DNA of 13,496 nt from Bacteroidota bacterium. GTDB taxonomy: Bacteria; Bacteroidota; Bacteroidia; Bacteroidales; Bacteroidaceae. Below the pieces are notes generated by a model. It saw only the letters and a program-made list of their open reading frames with translations. It was not told the origin of the DNA and did not search any database. Shown piece after piece: positions 1-8,092 of this stretch. The stretch lies in the NCBI GenBank assembly GCA_023415545.1, contig JAEZKJ010000137.1, positions 1 to 13,496 on the forward strand, in the 5' to 3' direction. Every line of letters starts with the position of its first letter. Position 1 is the stretch's first letter. The translations under genes and the position numbers were made by a program.

Positions 1-28
1 GTCCGGAATAAAATTAATTACTCCGGAC
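1..28. terminator. Possible hairpin downstream of the GH42 gene
   Basis: Positions 1-7 (gtccgga) and 22-28 (tccggac) are perfect 7-base inverted copies around a 14-base AT-only loop except for its last base. They stand out as GC-rich in very AT-rich DNA. The hairpin lies about 48 bases past the stop codon of the minus-strand GH42 gene, where a terminator could sit. The window ends at base 1, so neither a following T-tract nor longer arms can be seen. Each arm contains the palindrome tccgga, and the two copies are 20 bp apart, so a protein-binding site is an alternative. Bases 29-75 show nothing else recognisable. Confidence 0.35.
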
Positions 29-75
29 TATTATACACAACAAATAAATTTTATTATCAATAATATAATAAATAA

Positions 76-2160
76 CTACTTAAATGAGAATACTAATACA
101 TCGGCAGTCTTAATATTATTATCTCCAATTAATATTTTAGCACCTTTAGGAAGTTCAAAATTGTAACTCTTATCTGAGTAGTTCATAACAATTCCTAATC
201 CATTTCTATATTCTAAAGTCACACCATAAGGTAAATTTTCAATAGCAATATTCTTCTGTGTAAAGAGTTCTTTAAGTATATCAGCTTCTAAAGATCCATC
301 TTGCGTATCAACTCCCACATATGTAATTGTACCTTTACCCAGTGTACGTGTTGTTGCAGCCGGTTTTCCTTCATAGAATTCATCTTTATATGTAGCCAAT
401 ATTTTTGACTCCTTACTTGGTTTCAAAATTTCGCCCCAACTGTTCCAACTATACTCCTTATCACCTTTTACCACTTTCCCGGGTTCTGCAGGAAGAAGTA
501 AATCATAAAATTCAATTTCATTACCGGTTAGCTCATTTATCATTGAACCAAATTGTGCTTCAGGAAGTCGTCCATATCTATCTTTCTGAGCTGTACGACA
601 AGTAAGAATAAGGTTGCCACCCTGTTTTACATAGTCAATCCAACGATTTACCAACTCTTTATCTGCCATTTGATATGCAGGTGCAATAACAAAAGGATAA
701 TCGTTAAAATTTTTATTTTCTGTTATAAAATCAACAGGAGCCCCAAAAGATTTTAGTGTACGATAATATTTATCCACGTGTCCCATTGTACTCCATGTAC
801 TATTCTGTTTCTGTCTTTCAATGCTCCATGAGTTTTCATGATTGAAAAGAATTGCAGTTTTACGATCTAAGTACTCCTTAGGTTTTACATCACGTGGTTT
901 GAAGTTTTCACGAAGAAATTTAATCTCTTTAATAAATTGTTCATATTCATGCCCTCCGGGAGTTACTGTTACTCCATCTGTTCCTACAATGCCATAATGA
1001 TATTGTTCAGTACCATAAAGAGGCTGACGATATCTGTAAGTACAAACAAAATCACTGCCACCAGCAAACACGCTCCATAACCATAATCTAACAGCTCCAG
1101 GAAGTGGTTGAGGATTAATAGAGCCCCAATTTACTTGTCCAGGCTGTAACTCCATTACTCCATAAGTACCATTTATTGGACGAAAAAAATCATTTGCCAA
1201 AGCTATTCTTAATGGATTTCCTACTCTGTATCCCCTACGTCCTACTCCTTCATTATCTCCGTAAACCATATATCGTGTATAGCTGGAGAAATCAAGAGAA
1301 GGAGTACCTCCTATATGTCCCTCTTCATAATTAGGAATATAATTTGTTGTAACCCACTGATTTTTGGCATACTTCTTGATTAATTTACATTGCTCATCGA
1401 GGAAATTATTTGTTTGAGATGCAGCAAAACGTCTGTAATCTAATATTTGATGATGATTCATAAACATCTGCTTAGTCTTTGGCAATGTTATTTCATCGAA
1501 TGTAGAATATTTCTGACTCCAGAAAGACGTTCCCCATGCCTCATTCAAAGCAATAATATTTTCATATTTTTTCTTTAAGAAATCACGGAATGCTAATTCT
1601 GCTTTACTGTTGTAATCAAACTGAACAGCAGGTTCGTTATCAAGTTGCCAACCAATTACTCGTGTATCATTACCATAATGAGCAGCCAACTTATCGATCA
1701 TTTTCAAAGCTAATTCTCTATATAGAGGTGACGCAAATGATGCATGCTGGCGAGCTCCATGATCGACAATTGTTCCATCCTCATTTTTTAATAAAATTTC
1801 GGGATACTTTCGGGATAACCATACAGGAGGAGTGGCTGTTGAAGTACACATAACAACCTTTAAATTGTACTTTGCAGCTAAAGCTACAGCTTTATCCAGC
1901 CAGGTAAAGTCAAATTTATTCTCCTCTGGTTCTAGCTGAGCCCATGCAAATTCTGCAAAGTGTGTAAATTCAAATCCTAATTGATTCATCTTTTTAAAAT
2001 CTCTCTCCCACTGTTCCTCATCCCAATGTTCAGGGTAATAATATACTCCTGTAATAGTTAAATCTTTATCATTAAACCAACTCTTCTGAGCTTTAGCTTC
2101 CGAAGATCCAAAATAAAAGATAATAGTAAATAATAACGATCTGATAAAATAGTTTTTCAT
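76..2160 (-). CDS. GH42 beta-galactosidase, secreted
   Basis: Predicted to hydrolyse terminal beta-D-galactosides in the periplasm, probably galactan or galactose side chains of pectin. The 694 residues match the usual GH42 length. Residues 1-24 form a signal peptide ending EAKA before Gln25, with no lipobox Cys. The TIM barrel spans about 35-415. The motif WQLDNEP (171-177) carries the expected acid/base Glu176, and VMELQPGQVNW (335-345) carries the expected nucleophile Glu337. YYYPEHW (40-46) and TATPPVWL (108-115) are typical GH42 signatures. A Rossmann-like beta-galactosidase trimerisation domain covers about 430-635 (YPFVIAP..., QGGNLILT at 513-520), followed by a short C-terminal beta domain. 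The gene is transcribed divergently from the six-gene operon, which suggests coordinated but separately promoted expression. The family is clear. The exact linkage (beta-1,4-galactan or another galactoside) is inferred from context. Confidence 0.93.
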   Translation of the reverse strand: MKNYFIRSLLFTIIFYFGSSEAKAQKSWFNDKDLTITGVYYYPEHWDEEQWERDFKKMNQLGFEFTHFAEFAWAQLEPEENKFDFTWLDKAVALAAKYNLKVVMCTSTATPPVWLSRKYPEILLKNEDGTIVDHGARQHASFASPLYRELALKMIDKLAAHYGNDTRVIGWQLDNEPAVQFDYNSKAELAFRDFLKKKYENIIALNEAWGTSFWSQKYSTFDEITLPKTKQMFMNHHQILDYRRFAASQTNNFLDEQCKLIKKYAKNQWVTTNYIPNYEEGHIGGTPSLDFSSYTRYMVYGDNEGVGRRGYRVGNPLRIALANDFFRPINGTYGVMELQPGQVNWGSINPQPLPGAVRLWLWSVFAGGSDFVCTYRYRQPLYGTEQYHYGIVGTDGVTVTPGGHEYEQFIKEIKFLRENFKPRDVKPKEYLDRKTAILFNHENSWSIERQKQNSTWSTMGHVDKYYRTLKSFGAPVDFITENKNFNDYPFVIAPAYQMADKELVNRWIDYVKQGGNLILTCRTAQKDRYGRLPEAQFGSMINELTGNEIEFYDLLLPAEPGKVVKGDKEYSWNSWGEILKPSKESKILATYKDEFYEGKPAATTRTLGKGTITYVGVDTQDGSLEADILKELFTQKNIAIENLPYGVTLEYRNGLGIVMNYSDKSYNFELPKGAKILIGDNNIKTADVLVFSFK

Positions 2161-2242
2161 TATAATAAAATATTTATGATTTGTAGGTACATGAATAATT
2201 TCTAAAGCATATAACTTTTTTATTATTTTAAGTTTTTCATAA

Positions 2243-2250
2243 CAAATATA
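2243..2250 (-). promoter_or_regulatory. Candidate Bacteroidetes -7 box for the GH42 gene
   Basis: Read on the minus strand this is TATATTTG, an exact match to the Bacteroidetes primary-sigma -7 consensus TAnnTTTG. Transcription would start a few bases downstream, giving a leader of about 75 bases before the ATG at 2160. No clear -33 TTTG is visible at the expected distance upstream, so the promoter may be weak or need an activator. AT-rich DNA produces such octamers by chance, hence the moderate confidence. Confidence 0.45.
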
Positions 2251-2272
2251 TAAAGAGAAACATATTAGTTTT

Positions 2273-2280
2273 TATGTTTT
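2273..2280 (+). promoter_or_regulatory. Weak candidate -7 box for the operon
   Basis: The octamer tatgtttt differs from TAnnTTTG only in the last base. If used, transcription would begin close to 2287 and the large hairpin at 2289-2330 would form the very 5' end of the operon mRNA. It is the nearest match I found on this strand in the gap, but no supporting -33 element is evident. Confidence 0.25.
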
Positions 2281-2288
2281 TTAATTTA

Positions 2289-2330
2289 AAAGATGGAATA
2301 TTGTACGATTTTATACGATATTCCATCTTT
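2289..2330. promoter_or_regulatory. Long inverted repeat, probable operator or leader hairpin
   Basis: Positions 2289-2301 (aaagatggaatat) and 2318-2330 (atattccatcttt) are perfect 13-bp inverted copies. The pairing continues inward through one T-G pair and three more Watson-Crick pairs, so the arms are 2289-2305 and 2314-2330 with an 8-base loop. The element lies 72 bases upstream of the first operon gene and about 130 bases upstream of the divergent GH42 start. That location suits an operator serving one or both promoters, or a stable hairpin at the 5' end of the operon transcript. There is no long T-tract as in a standard terminator. The binding protein, if any, is not in the window. Confidence 0.6.
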
Positions 2331-2401
2331 ATGTACTACATTCTATTTACTGAAAAAGAAATTACCAGTACATTAGCTTATTAATTAAAATTTATAATAT
2401 T

Positions 2402-5269
2402 ATGAAGAAACTTCTATCTGCAATCTTTCTAATGATGTTTTACTTTTCCGGTCATGGTCAAAACAGAATTGACTTATCCGGTAAATGGGACTTCTCGATT
2501 GATAGAAATGATGAAGGTATTAAAGATAAATGGTTTAATAAAAAACTTAATGATAACATCAATCTTCCCGGTTCAATGCCTGAAAAATTGAAAGGTGATA
2601 TTGTAACAGCGCAAACAAAATGGACAGGTAGTTTGTATGATAGCTCCTACTATTATAATCCATATATGGAGAAATATCGTAAAGAAGGTAACATTAAATT
2701 TCCCTTTTTTCTCACTCCCGATCGTCATTATGTTGGAGTAGCATGGTATATAAAAGAGGTAAATATACCATCACAATGGATTGGTAATCGAGTAACTCTA
2801 TTTCTAGAACGTCCACACATAAAATCTACTTTATGGATAAATGGGCTGCAAGTTGGTATGCAAAACAGTTTGTGCGTACCTCATGAATATGATATTACTA
2901 AATTCATAAAAAATGGAAAATGTAGAATTGCAATACGAATAGATAATAGAATAAAAGATATTAATGTAGGACCTGATTCACATAGTATTACCGATCAAAC
3001 TCAAGGCAACTGGAATGGTATTGTAGGTGAAATTTCTCTTAACAGTACGCCTGTAACATACATTGATGACATACAGATATATCCGGATGTAGAGAAGAAA
3101 CAGGCTCTTGTTAAAGTGGTAATTAAAGGTAATGGTAAAGCTGATATAGAGCTTTCGGCAAAGAGTTTTAATTCAGAAAAAGAACATATAGTTTCTCCTG
3201 TTAAACAAAAACTATCTCTCACTCAGGCATCAACGATTACTGAAATAATAGTCCCTTTTGGTGATGATATGCTTCTATGGGATGAGTTTAACCCTGCATT
3301 ATATAAACTTAAAGCTACTCTTACTTCAGGTAAAAAAAGAGATATCAAAGAGGTAGAGTTTGGTATGCGTGAGTTTAAGATTGAGGGTAAATGGTTTTAT
3401 GTAAACGGACGCAAAACCATGCTTCGTGGAACAGTAGAGAACTGTGATTTTCCTCTAACAGGATATGCACCTATGGATGTTGAGAGTTGGGAAAGAGTTT
3501 TCAATATATGTAAAAGTTATGGACTCAATCATATGCGTTTTCACTCCTTCTGCCCTCCGGAAGCAGCATTTAAAGCTGCCGACTTAGTTGGTTTTTATCT
3601 TCAACCTGAGGGGCCAAGTTGGCCAAATCATGGTCCTAAATTAGGTTTAGGTCAACCAATAGATAAATATCTAATGGATGAAACTATTGCATTAACTAAA
3701 AAGTATGGTAACTATCCATCTTACTGTATGCTTGCATGTGGTAATGAGCCAAGTGGACGATGGGTTGAATGGGTAAGCAAATTTGTTGATTATTGGAAAC
3801 AGAGTGATAAAAGAAGAGTATATACAGGAGCCTCAGTAGGTAATGGTTGGCAATGGCAACCTAATAGTCAATATCATGTTAAAGCCGGTGCTCGTGGATT
3901 AACATGGGCAAAAAGTAGACCATCAACTAATGATGATTTTCGCTTTCAAAATCGCATAGACACTGTAAAACAACCATATGTATCCCACGAAACGGGACAA
4001 TGGTGTGCTTTCCCTAATTTTAATGAAATTGATAAATATACAGGCGTAAATAAGGCAAAAAACTTTGAGATATTTAAAGATATTTTAGCTGATAACAATA
4101 TGAGTGAACTTGCATATTGGTTTAATATGTCAAGTGGTAAGTTACAAGCGTTATGCTACAAATATGAGATTGAGAAAACTCTTCGCACACCCGATTTTGC
4201 TGGTTTCCAACTATTAGCCTTAAATGATTATTCGGGTCAAGGAACAGCTCTTGTAGGTGTTCTTGATGTGTTTTTCGAGGAAAAAGGGTATATTGATGCA
4301 GCTACATGGAGAAGATTTTGCTCGCCTACAGTTCCATTGATGCGTAGTGACAAATTTGTTTATACAAACAATGACACAATAAAAGCTGATATTGAAGTTG
4401 CTCATTTTGGTAAAGAGGCAATTTCAAATGCTAATATAGAGTTCGCATTTAAAGATAAATATGGTAAAATATTATATAGAGGTGAATTAAATAAAAACGA
4501 AATACCGATTGGTAATATGAATGAAGTTGGAACTATTGAATTTCCACTTTCCTCAATCAAAAAAGCTGGTGAGATAAATTTAGAGGTGAAAATCAAAGGT
4601 ACAGATGCTGTTAATGATTGGAATTTCTGGGTATATCCTGAAGAAGTTGATATTGAGGAAGGTGATGTGTATACAACCGATTCACTCGATGAAAAAGCTA
4701 TAGAAATATTAAATAATGGCGGTAATGTACTTATTACAGCTGCAGATAAAATAAGTTATGGTAAAGAGGTAGTTCAAACATTTACTCCTGTATTTTGGAA
4801 TACATCATGGTTCAAAATGCGTCCTCCTCATACCACAGGCATCTTTGTTAATCCTAAACACCCTATGTTTGTTAATTTCCCTACTGATTATCATAGCAAC
4901 TTACAGTGGTGGGAACTTCTAAACAGAGCACAAGTTATGCAGTTTACTGATTTTCCTTCTAACTTTCAGCCCATAGTTCAAAGTATTGACACATGGTTTA
5001 TTAGCAGGAAAATAGGAACACTTTTTGAGGCAAGTGTCCTTAATGGTAAAGTTATAATGACAAGTATGGATATTTCTACTAATCTTAAAGAGAGAGTAGT
5101 AGCACGACAATTGCGTAAAGCCATTCTTGATTATATGAATTCTGATCAATTCCGACCAAAATACACTATAACACCTCAAAATATTGGTGATCTTTTCACA
5201 AAAAGTTCTGAGAAAATAAAGAGTTATACAAACGAATCACCTGATGAGTTAAAACCAAAAATCAATTAA
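2402..5269 (+). CDS. GH2-family glycoside hydrolase, secreted
   Basis: A large exo-acting retaining hydrolase, predicted periplasmic. A signal peptide covers about 1-19 (ending SGHG before Gln20). The N-terminal sugar-binding jelly roll (about 23-215) has LSGKWDFSID (25-34) and the typical WINGLQVG (145-152). An immunoglobulin-like domain follows (about 218-325), then the TIM barrel (about 330-600). GNEP at 447-450 supplies the expected acid/base Glu449, and SHETGQW (528-534) supplies the likely nucleophile Glu530. After a second beta-rich domain, residues about 745-915 look like a glutamine-amidotransferase-type Rossmann domain (NNGGNVLITA, 771-780; GKVIMTSMD, 882-890). The 955 residues suit a multidomain GH2. 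GH2 contains beta-galactosidases, beta-glucuronidases, arabinopyranosidases and others. Context favours a pectin side-chain sugar, but specificity cannot be read from the sequence. It is the first gene of the operon. Confidence 0.85.
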   Translation: MKKLLSAIFLMMFYFSGHGQNRIDLSGKWDFSIDRNDEGIKDKWFNKKLNDNINLPGSMPEKLKGDIVTAQTKWTGSLYDSSYYYNPYMEKYRKEGNIKFPFFLTPDRHYVGVAWYIKEVNIPSQWIGNRVTLFLERPHIKSTLWINGLQVGMQNSLCVPHEYDITKFIKNGKCRIAIRIDNRIKDINVGPDSHSITDQTQGNWNGIVGEISLNSTPVTYIDDIQIYPDVEKKQALVKVVIKGNGKADIELSAKSFNSEKEHIVSPVKQKLSLTQASTITEIIVPFGDDMLLWDEFNPALYKLKATLTSGKKRDIKEVEFGMREFKIEGKWFYVNGRKTMLRGTVENCDFPLTGYAPMDVESWERVFNICKSYGLNHMRFHSFCPPEAAFKAADLVGFYLQPEGPSWPNHGPKLGLGQPIDKYLMDETIALTKKYGNYPSYCMLACGNEPSGRWVEWVSKFVDYWKQSDKRRVYTGASVGNGWQWQPNSQYHVKAGARGLTWAKSRPSTNDDFRFQNRIDTVKQPYVSHETGQWCAFPNFNEIDKYTGVNKAKNFEIFKDILADNNMSELAYWFNMSSGKLQALCYKYEIEKTLRTPDFAGFQLLALNDYSGQGTALVGVLDVFFEEKGYIDAATWRRFCSPTVPLMRSDKFVYTNNDTIKADIEVAHFGKEAISNANIEFAFKDKYGKILYRGELNKNEIPIGNMNEVGTIEFPLSSIKKAGEINLEVKIKGTDAVNDWNFWVYPEEVDIEEGDVYTTDSLDEKAIEILNNGGNVLITAADKISYGKEVVQTFTPVFWNTSWFKMRPPHTTGIFVNPKHPMFVNFPTDYHSNLQWWELLNRAQVMQFTDFPSNFQPIVQSIDTWFISRKIGTLFEASVLNGKVIMTSMDISTNLKERVVARQLRKAILDYMNSDQFRPKYTITPQNIGDLFTKSSEKIKSYTNESPDELKPKIN

Positions 5270-5272
5270 TAT

Positions 5273-6547
5273 ATGAGAATTACAACAATATCTATATTCT
5301 GTATCTTATTTTCCTTAATTACAGAAGCACAAACATATAAGTTTGATTTCACTGATAGTAAAAAGGTAAAAAGTGGATATATAAAAATTGGTGAAAACGA
5401 CACATTCTCTGTAAATAATAAATATGGATTTGATTTGCTGAAATCAATAAAGGTAAATGATGTTGAACCGTTTTTCTTCTCAATAGCTCTTCCTGATGGT
5501 AATTACCATATTACAGCCATTATTGGAGGTAAAAAGAGGAAGGCCGAAACATCTATAAGAGGTGAATCAAGAAGACTATTTTTTGAAAATATTGAAACTA
5601 AAAAAGGAGAGTTGAAAAAATGTTCCTTTGTAATCAATAAGAGGAACAGACATATATCCGAAAAAGAGAATGTAAATATTAAACCTCGTGAGAATAAAAA
5701 ATTAAACTGGGATGATAAGTTGACTTTGGAATTCAATGGAGACTCTCCTCTTCTATCTGAATTAATTGTTGAAAGAGTGGATAGTGTGCCTACAATATTC
5801 CTGTGTGGAAATTCAACAGTGGTTGATCAAGATAATGAACCATGGGCAAGTTGGGGGCAAATGATTACGCGATTTTTCAATGATAGCATATGCTTTGCCA
5901 ATTATGCAGAATCGGGAGAGAGTGCAAATACATTTATAGCAGCAGGTCGATTGAAAAAAGCACTCACTCAGATGAAAAAAGGTGACTATATTTTTATGGA
6001 GTTTGGTCACAACGATCAAAAGCAGAGCGGTCCAGGTAAAGGAGCTTATTATTCCTTTATGACGAGTTTGAAGATTTTTATTGATGAAGCAAAGTTAAAA
6101 GGAGCTTATCCAATTCTTGTTACACCAACACAGAGACGCAGTTTCGATAAAAATGGAAAGATTATGGATACACATAAAGATTTCCCTGAAGCTATACGTT
6201 TTCTTGCTGAGAAAGAAAATATTCCACTCATTGATTTGCATCAGATGACAAGAACATTATACGAAGCTTTGGGCGAAGAGAATTCAAAAAAAGCATTTGT
6301 CCACTACTCTGCCGGTTCATATCCGGGACAAACCAGTGAGTTAGCAGATAACACACATTTTAATCCTTATGGAGCATATCAAATATCAAAATGTGTTATT
6401 GAGGGGATGAAAAAAGCAAATCTTCCAATTATAAAATATCTACGGGAAGATTATAATGAGTATAATCCTGCTTACCCTGATGAAATAGCAAAATTCAGAT
6501 GGAATAATAGTCCTTTTACTGAGATTGAAAAACCTGATGGGAATTAA
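5273..6547 (+). CDS. Rhamnogalacturonan acetylesterase-like SGNH hydrolase (CE12 type)
   Basis: Predicted to remove O-acetyl groups from rhamnogalacturonan fragments so that the glycosidases can act. A signal peptide spans about 1-19 (TEA before Gln20). Residues about 21-170 form a beta-rich N-terminal domain resembling the galactose-binding-type module often found ahead of this esterase fold. The SGNH domain (about 173-390) shows all four blocks: GNSTV with nucleophile Ser181, Gly215 in AESGESANTF, Asn247 in FGHNDQK, and the Asp359/His362 pair in DNTHFNPYGA. The set of catalytic residues looks intact. It starts 3 bases after the GH2 stop. The C-terminal tail past about 395 is short and unassigned. 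The family call is strong. The acetylated rhamnogalacturonan substrate follows from the family and neighbours. Confidence 0.88.
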   Translation: MRITTISIFCILFSLITEAQTYKFDFTDSKKVKSGYIKIGENDTFSVNNKYGFDLLKSIKVNDVEPFFFSIALPDGNYHITAIIGGKKRKAETSIRGESRRLFFENIETKKGELKKCSFVINKRNRHISEKENVNIKPRENKKLNWDDKLTLEFNGDSPLLSELIVERVDSVPTIFLCGNSTVVDQDNEPWASWGQMITRFFNDSICFANYAESGESANTFIAAGRLKKALTQMKKGDYIFMEFGHNDQKQSGPGKGAYYSFMTSLKIFIDEAKLKGAYPILVTPTQRRSFDKNGKIMDTHKDFPEAIRFLAEKENIPLIDLHQMTRTLYEALGEENSKKAFVHYSAGSYPGQTSELADNTHFNPYGAYQISKCVIEGMKKANLPIIKYLREDYNEYNPAYPDEIAKFRWNNSPFTEIEKPDGN

Positions 6548-6587
6548 AGATTATCAATCACTCTTCAAAAAACTAGTAGAATTAATC

Positions 6588-7271
6588 ATGAATAATTACA
6601 AGAATCTATTTATAAAACTATTAATAATATTCTCACTATTCCATATTAATAGCATTGCGCAAAATTTACCATTAAGATTAGATGATGGAGCTGGAACTAT
6701 TCGATTAGGCGTTATTTGTAATGATAATAGTTGGTGGTTGGATGAAAGTAAAATTGAAAAAAATGGAAATAGTTATATAATAGAAAACAAAAACTGGGCT
6801 AAAGGAAAGGTTCAACTAAATATACATAAACTACTCGATACAAAAGGTATTATAATAGAGGTTAAAAGCTTACAAATGCCTGAGAACAGTATGTTTTGTT
6901 GGGCTTTTGGTGGATGTAGTGGTAAGAACAATTTTGCAGAAAGCGATCTTATTCAACCCAAAGAGTGCAAAGACAATGTGTATAGTACCGAAGGAAATAG
7001 TTTTACTGTATACTATGGTGAAGTGATGAAATTACAAACAGTGTGTGGAATTGTACCCGAAGGTAGTGAAATGTTACTTTCAAATGCACATAAACAGACA
7101 ACTCCATTGGAACATATTAATTCGGGAAAGAAAAGTGACGCAACAACAATATCATCAATATTTAAAATAGAAGATGATAAACCTATATATATATGTCTGT
7201 ATAAGCAGAATAACAAAGCCGATTATAACTATTTTATGCTGGAAGAACTTTTCAATAAGTCACTCAAATAA
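6588..7271 (+). CDS. Small secreted protein resembling a stand-alone DUF4450 domain
   Basis: I start this gene at the ATG at 6588 rather than the upstream in-frame ATG at 6525. The former gives a clean signal peptide (MNNYKNLFIKLLIIFSLFHI..., cleavage after SIA before Gln25) and avoids a 23-base overlap with the esterase gene. The mature protein is about 203 residues. CWAFGGCSGK (104-113), ECKDNVYSTEGNSFTVYYG (126-144) and GIVPEGSEMLLSNAH (154-168) resemble, from memory, the N-terminal DUF4450 region of much larger (over 1000 residues) Bacteroidetes PUL proteins. Those proteins continue into a glycoside-hydrolase-like (alpha/alpha) barrel that is absent here. There are no obvious catalytic motifs. 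It lies 40 bases after the esterase and 8 before the CBM9-like gene. A substrate-binding or accessory role is possible but unproven. Confidence 0.75.
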   Translation: MNNYKNLFIKLLIIFSLFHINSIAQNLPLRLDDGAGTIRLGVICNDNSWWLDESKIEKNGNSYIIENKNWAKGKVQLNIHKLLDTKGIIIEVKSLQMPENSMFCWAFGGCSGKNNFAESDLIQPKECKDNVYSTEGNSFTVYYGEVMKLQTVCGIVPEGSEMLLSNAHKQTTPLEHINSGKKSDATTISSIFKIEDDKPIYICLYKQNNKADYNYFMLEELFNKSLK

Positions 7272-7279
7272 TATCTATC

Positions 7280-8092
7280 ATGAAATATAATTATATCATT
7301 ATTTTCTATGTTTTTATCTTTAATTCTATCTCAGCTCAGGAATTCAAAATATATCAGTTTTCAGACACTGATATACCTGTAATTGATGGTAATAGTGATG
7401 ATTGGAAATGTATACCCGAAGAGTATGACATTGATTATCACCAATTAAAAGAAGATGAAGGGAAACATAAAGGACCAAATGAAAACAGTTTAAAAGTTAA
7501 TGTTAAAGTAGGATGGAATGAGCATACACAAAAGCTCTACATACTTTATCAAGCATATGACAACTGGTGGCGTTTTAGTGAAAACTCACTTAATACAGAT
7601 ATCTTTGAAGTCGTTGTCGATGGTGATTCATCCAGAGGACCATTTATAGACCGTTTCCACCCTACTGCGCCTAAAGATGTTTGGCAAGCATGGTTTAATT
7701 TTCACGGATGTCATGCTCAGAATTACCATATTTTTACTCCTGCCCATAAAGAAGATTGGTGCATGCTATGGGGGCCACAAGTTTGGCTAAAACAGAAACC
7801 TTGGTCCGATTATGCTTATGACTACTCTTTTAGTGAGGGAGAGCCAGGGATACTCACCCTTGAATTTTATATCACACCTTTTGATCATGCTGATGCCAAT
7901 GGTCCTAAATTATCAAAACAGACTCTTTTAAAGGAGGGAAACAGTATAGGACTCTGTTGGGCTATAATCGATTGGGATAAAAATTCGAACTCAAAAGATG
8001 GATTTTGGAATTTATCTTCTGAACACACTATGTATGGAAATGCAGACTATCTGTGTAAATTTAAATTAATGCCAAAAGAGATAAAACAATGA
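7280..8092 (+). CDS. Secreted CBM9-like carbohydrate-binding-type protein
   Basis: A 270-residue exported protein with a signal peptide ending ISA before Gln20. The rest looks like one beta-sandwich of the CBM9/DOMON-like type: IPVIDGNSDDW (32-42) is the typical opening, KLYILYQAYD (85-94) the central strand, and DIFEVVVDGDSSRG (107-120) the acidic strand-turn that often helps bind ligand or calcium in this fold. Many Trp and Tyr residues (such as W96, W97, W135, W138, W160, W164, W169, W175) could line a sugar-binding face. There is no catalytic domain, so it is either a free binding protein or an enzyme type not recognised here. Its stop overlaps the next gene's start as ATGA, suggesting translational coupling with the GH28. 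The fold assignment is moderately sure. The function is not. Confidence 0.7.
   Translation: MKYNYIIIFYVFIFNSISAQEFKIYQFSDTDIPVIDGNSDDWKCIPEEYDIDYHQLKEDEGKHKGPNENSLKVNVKVGWNEHTQKLYILYQAYDNWWRFSENSLNTDIFEVVVDGDSSRGPFIDRFHPTAPKDVWQAWFNFHGCHAQNYHIFTPAHKEDWCMLWGPQVWLKQKPWSDYAYDYSFSEGEPGILTLEFYITPFDHADANGPKLSKQTLLKEGNSIGLCWAIIDWDKNSNSKDGFWNLSSEHTMYGNADYLCKFKLMPKEIKQ

Larger units (their letters stand above)
2161..2401. promoter_or_regulatory. Divergent promoter region between GH42 gene and operon
   Basis: This 241-bp AT-rich gap separates the start codons of the minus-strand GH42 gene and the plus-strand operon, so promoters for both directions should lie here. It contains one good minus-strand -7 element (2243-2250), a weaker plus-strand candidate at 2273-2280 (tatgtttt, one mismatch to TAnnTTTG), and a large inverted repeat at 2289-2330. 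No coding potential or RNA gene is recognisable. Confidence 0.7.

Noticed and set aside
2289..2330. Phase-variable invertible promoter flanked by inverted repeats
   Set aside because: The arms are separated by only 16 bases (8 counting the extended stem), too little to carry a promoter segment. It looks like a hairpin or operator.
2161..2401. Riboswitch or small RNA gene in the divergent gap
   Set aside because: Apart from the single hairpin, nothing resembles a known riboswitch core, and pectin loci in this phylum are not known to rely on one.
6525..6587. Upstream in-frame start for the DUF4450-like gene
   Set aside because: It would add 21 residues ahead of a good signal peptide and overlap the esterase gene by 23 bases. 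The ATG at 6588 gives a normal exported protein.
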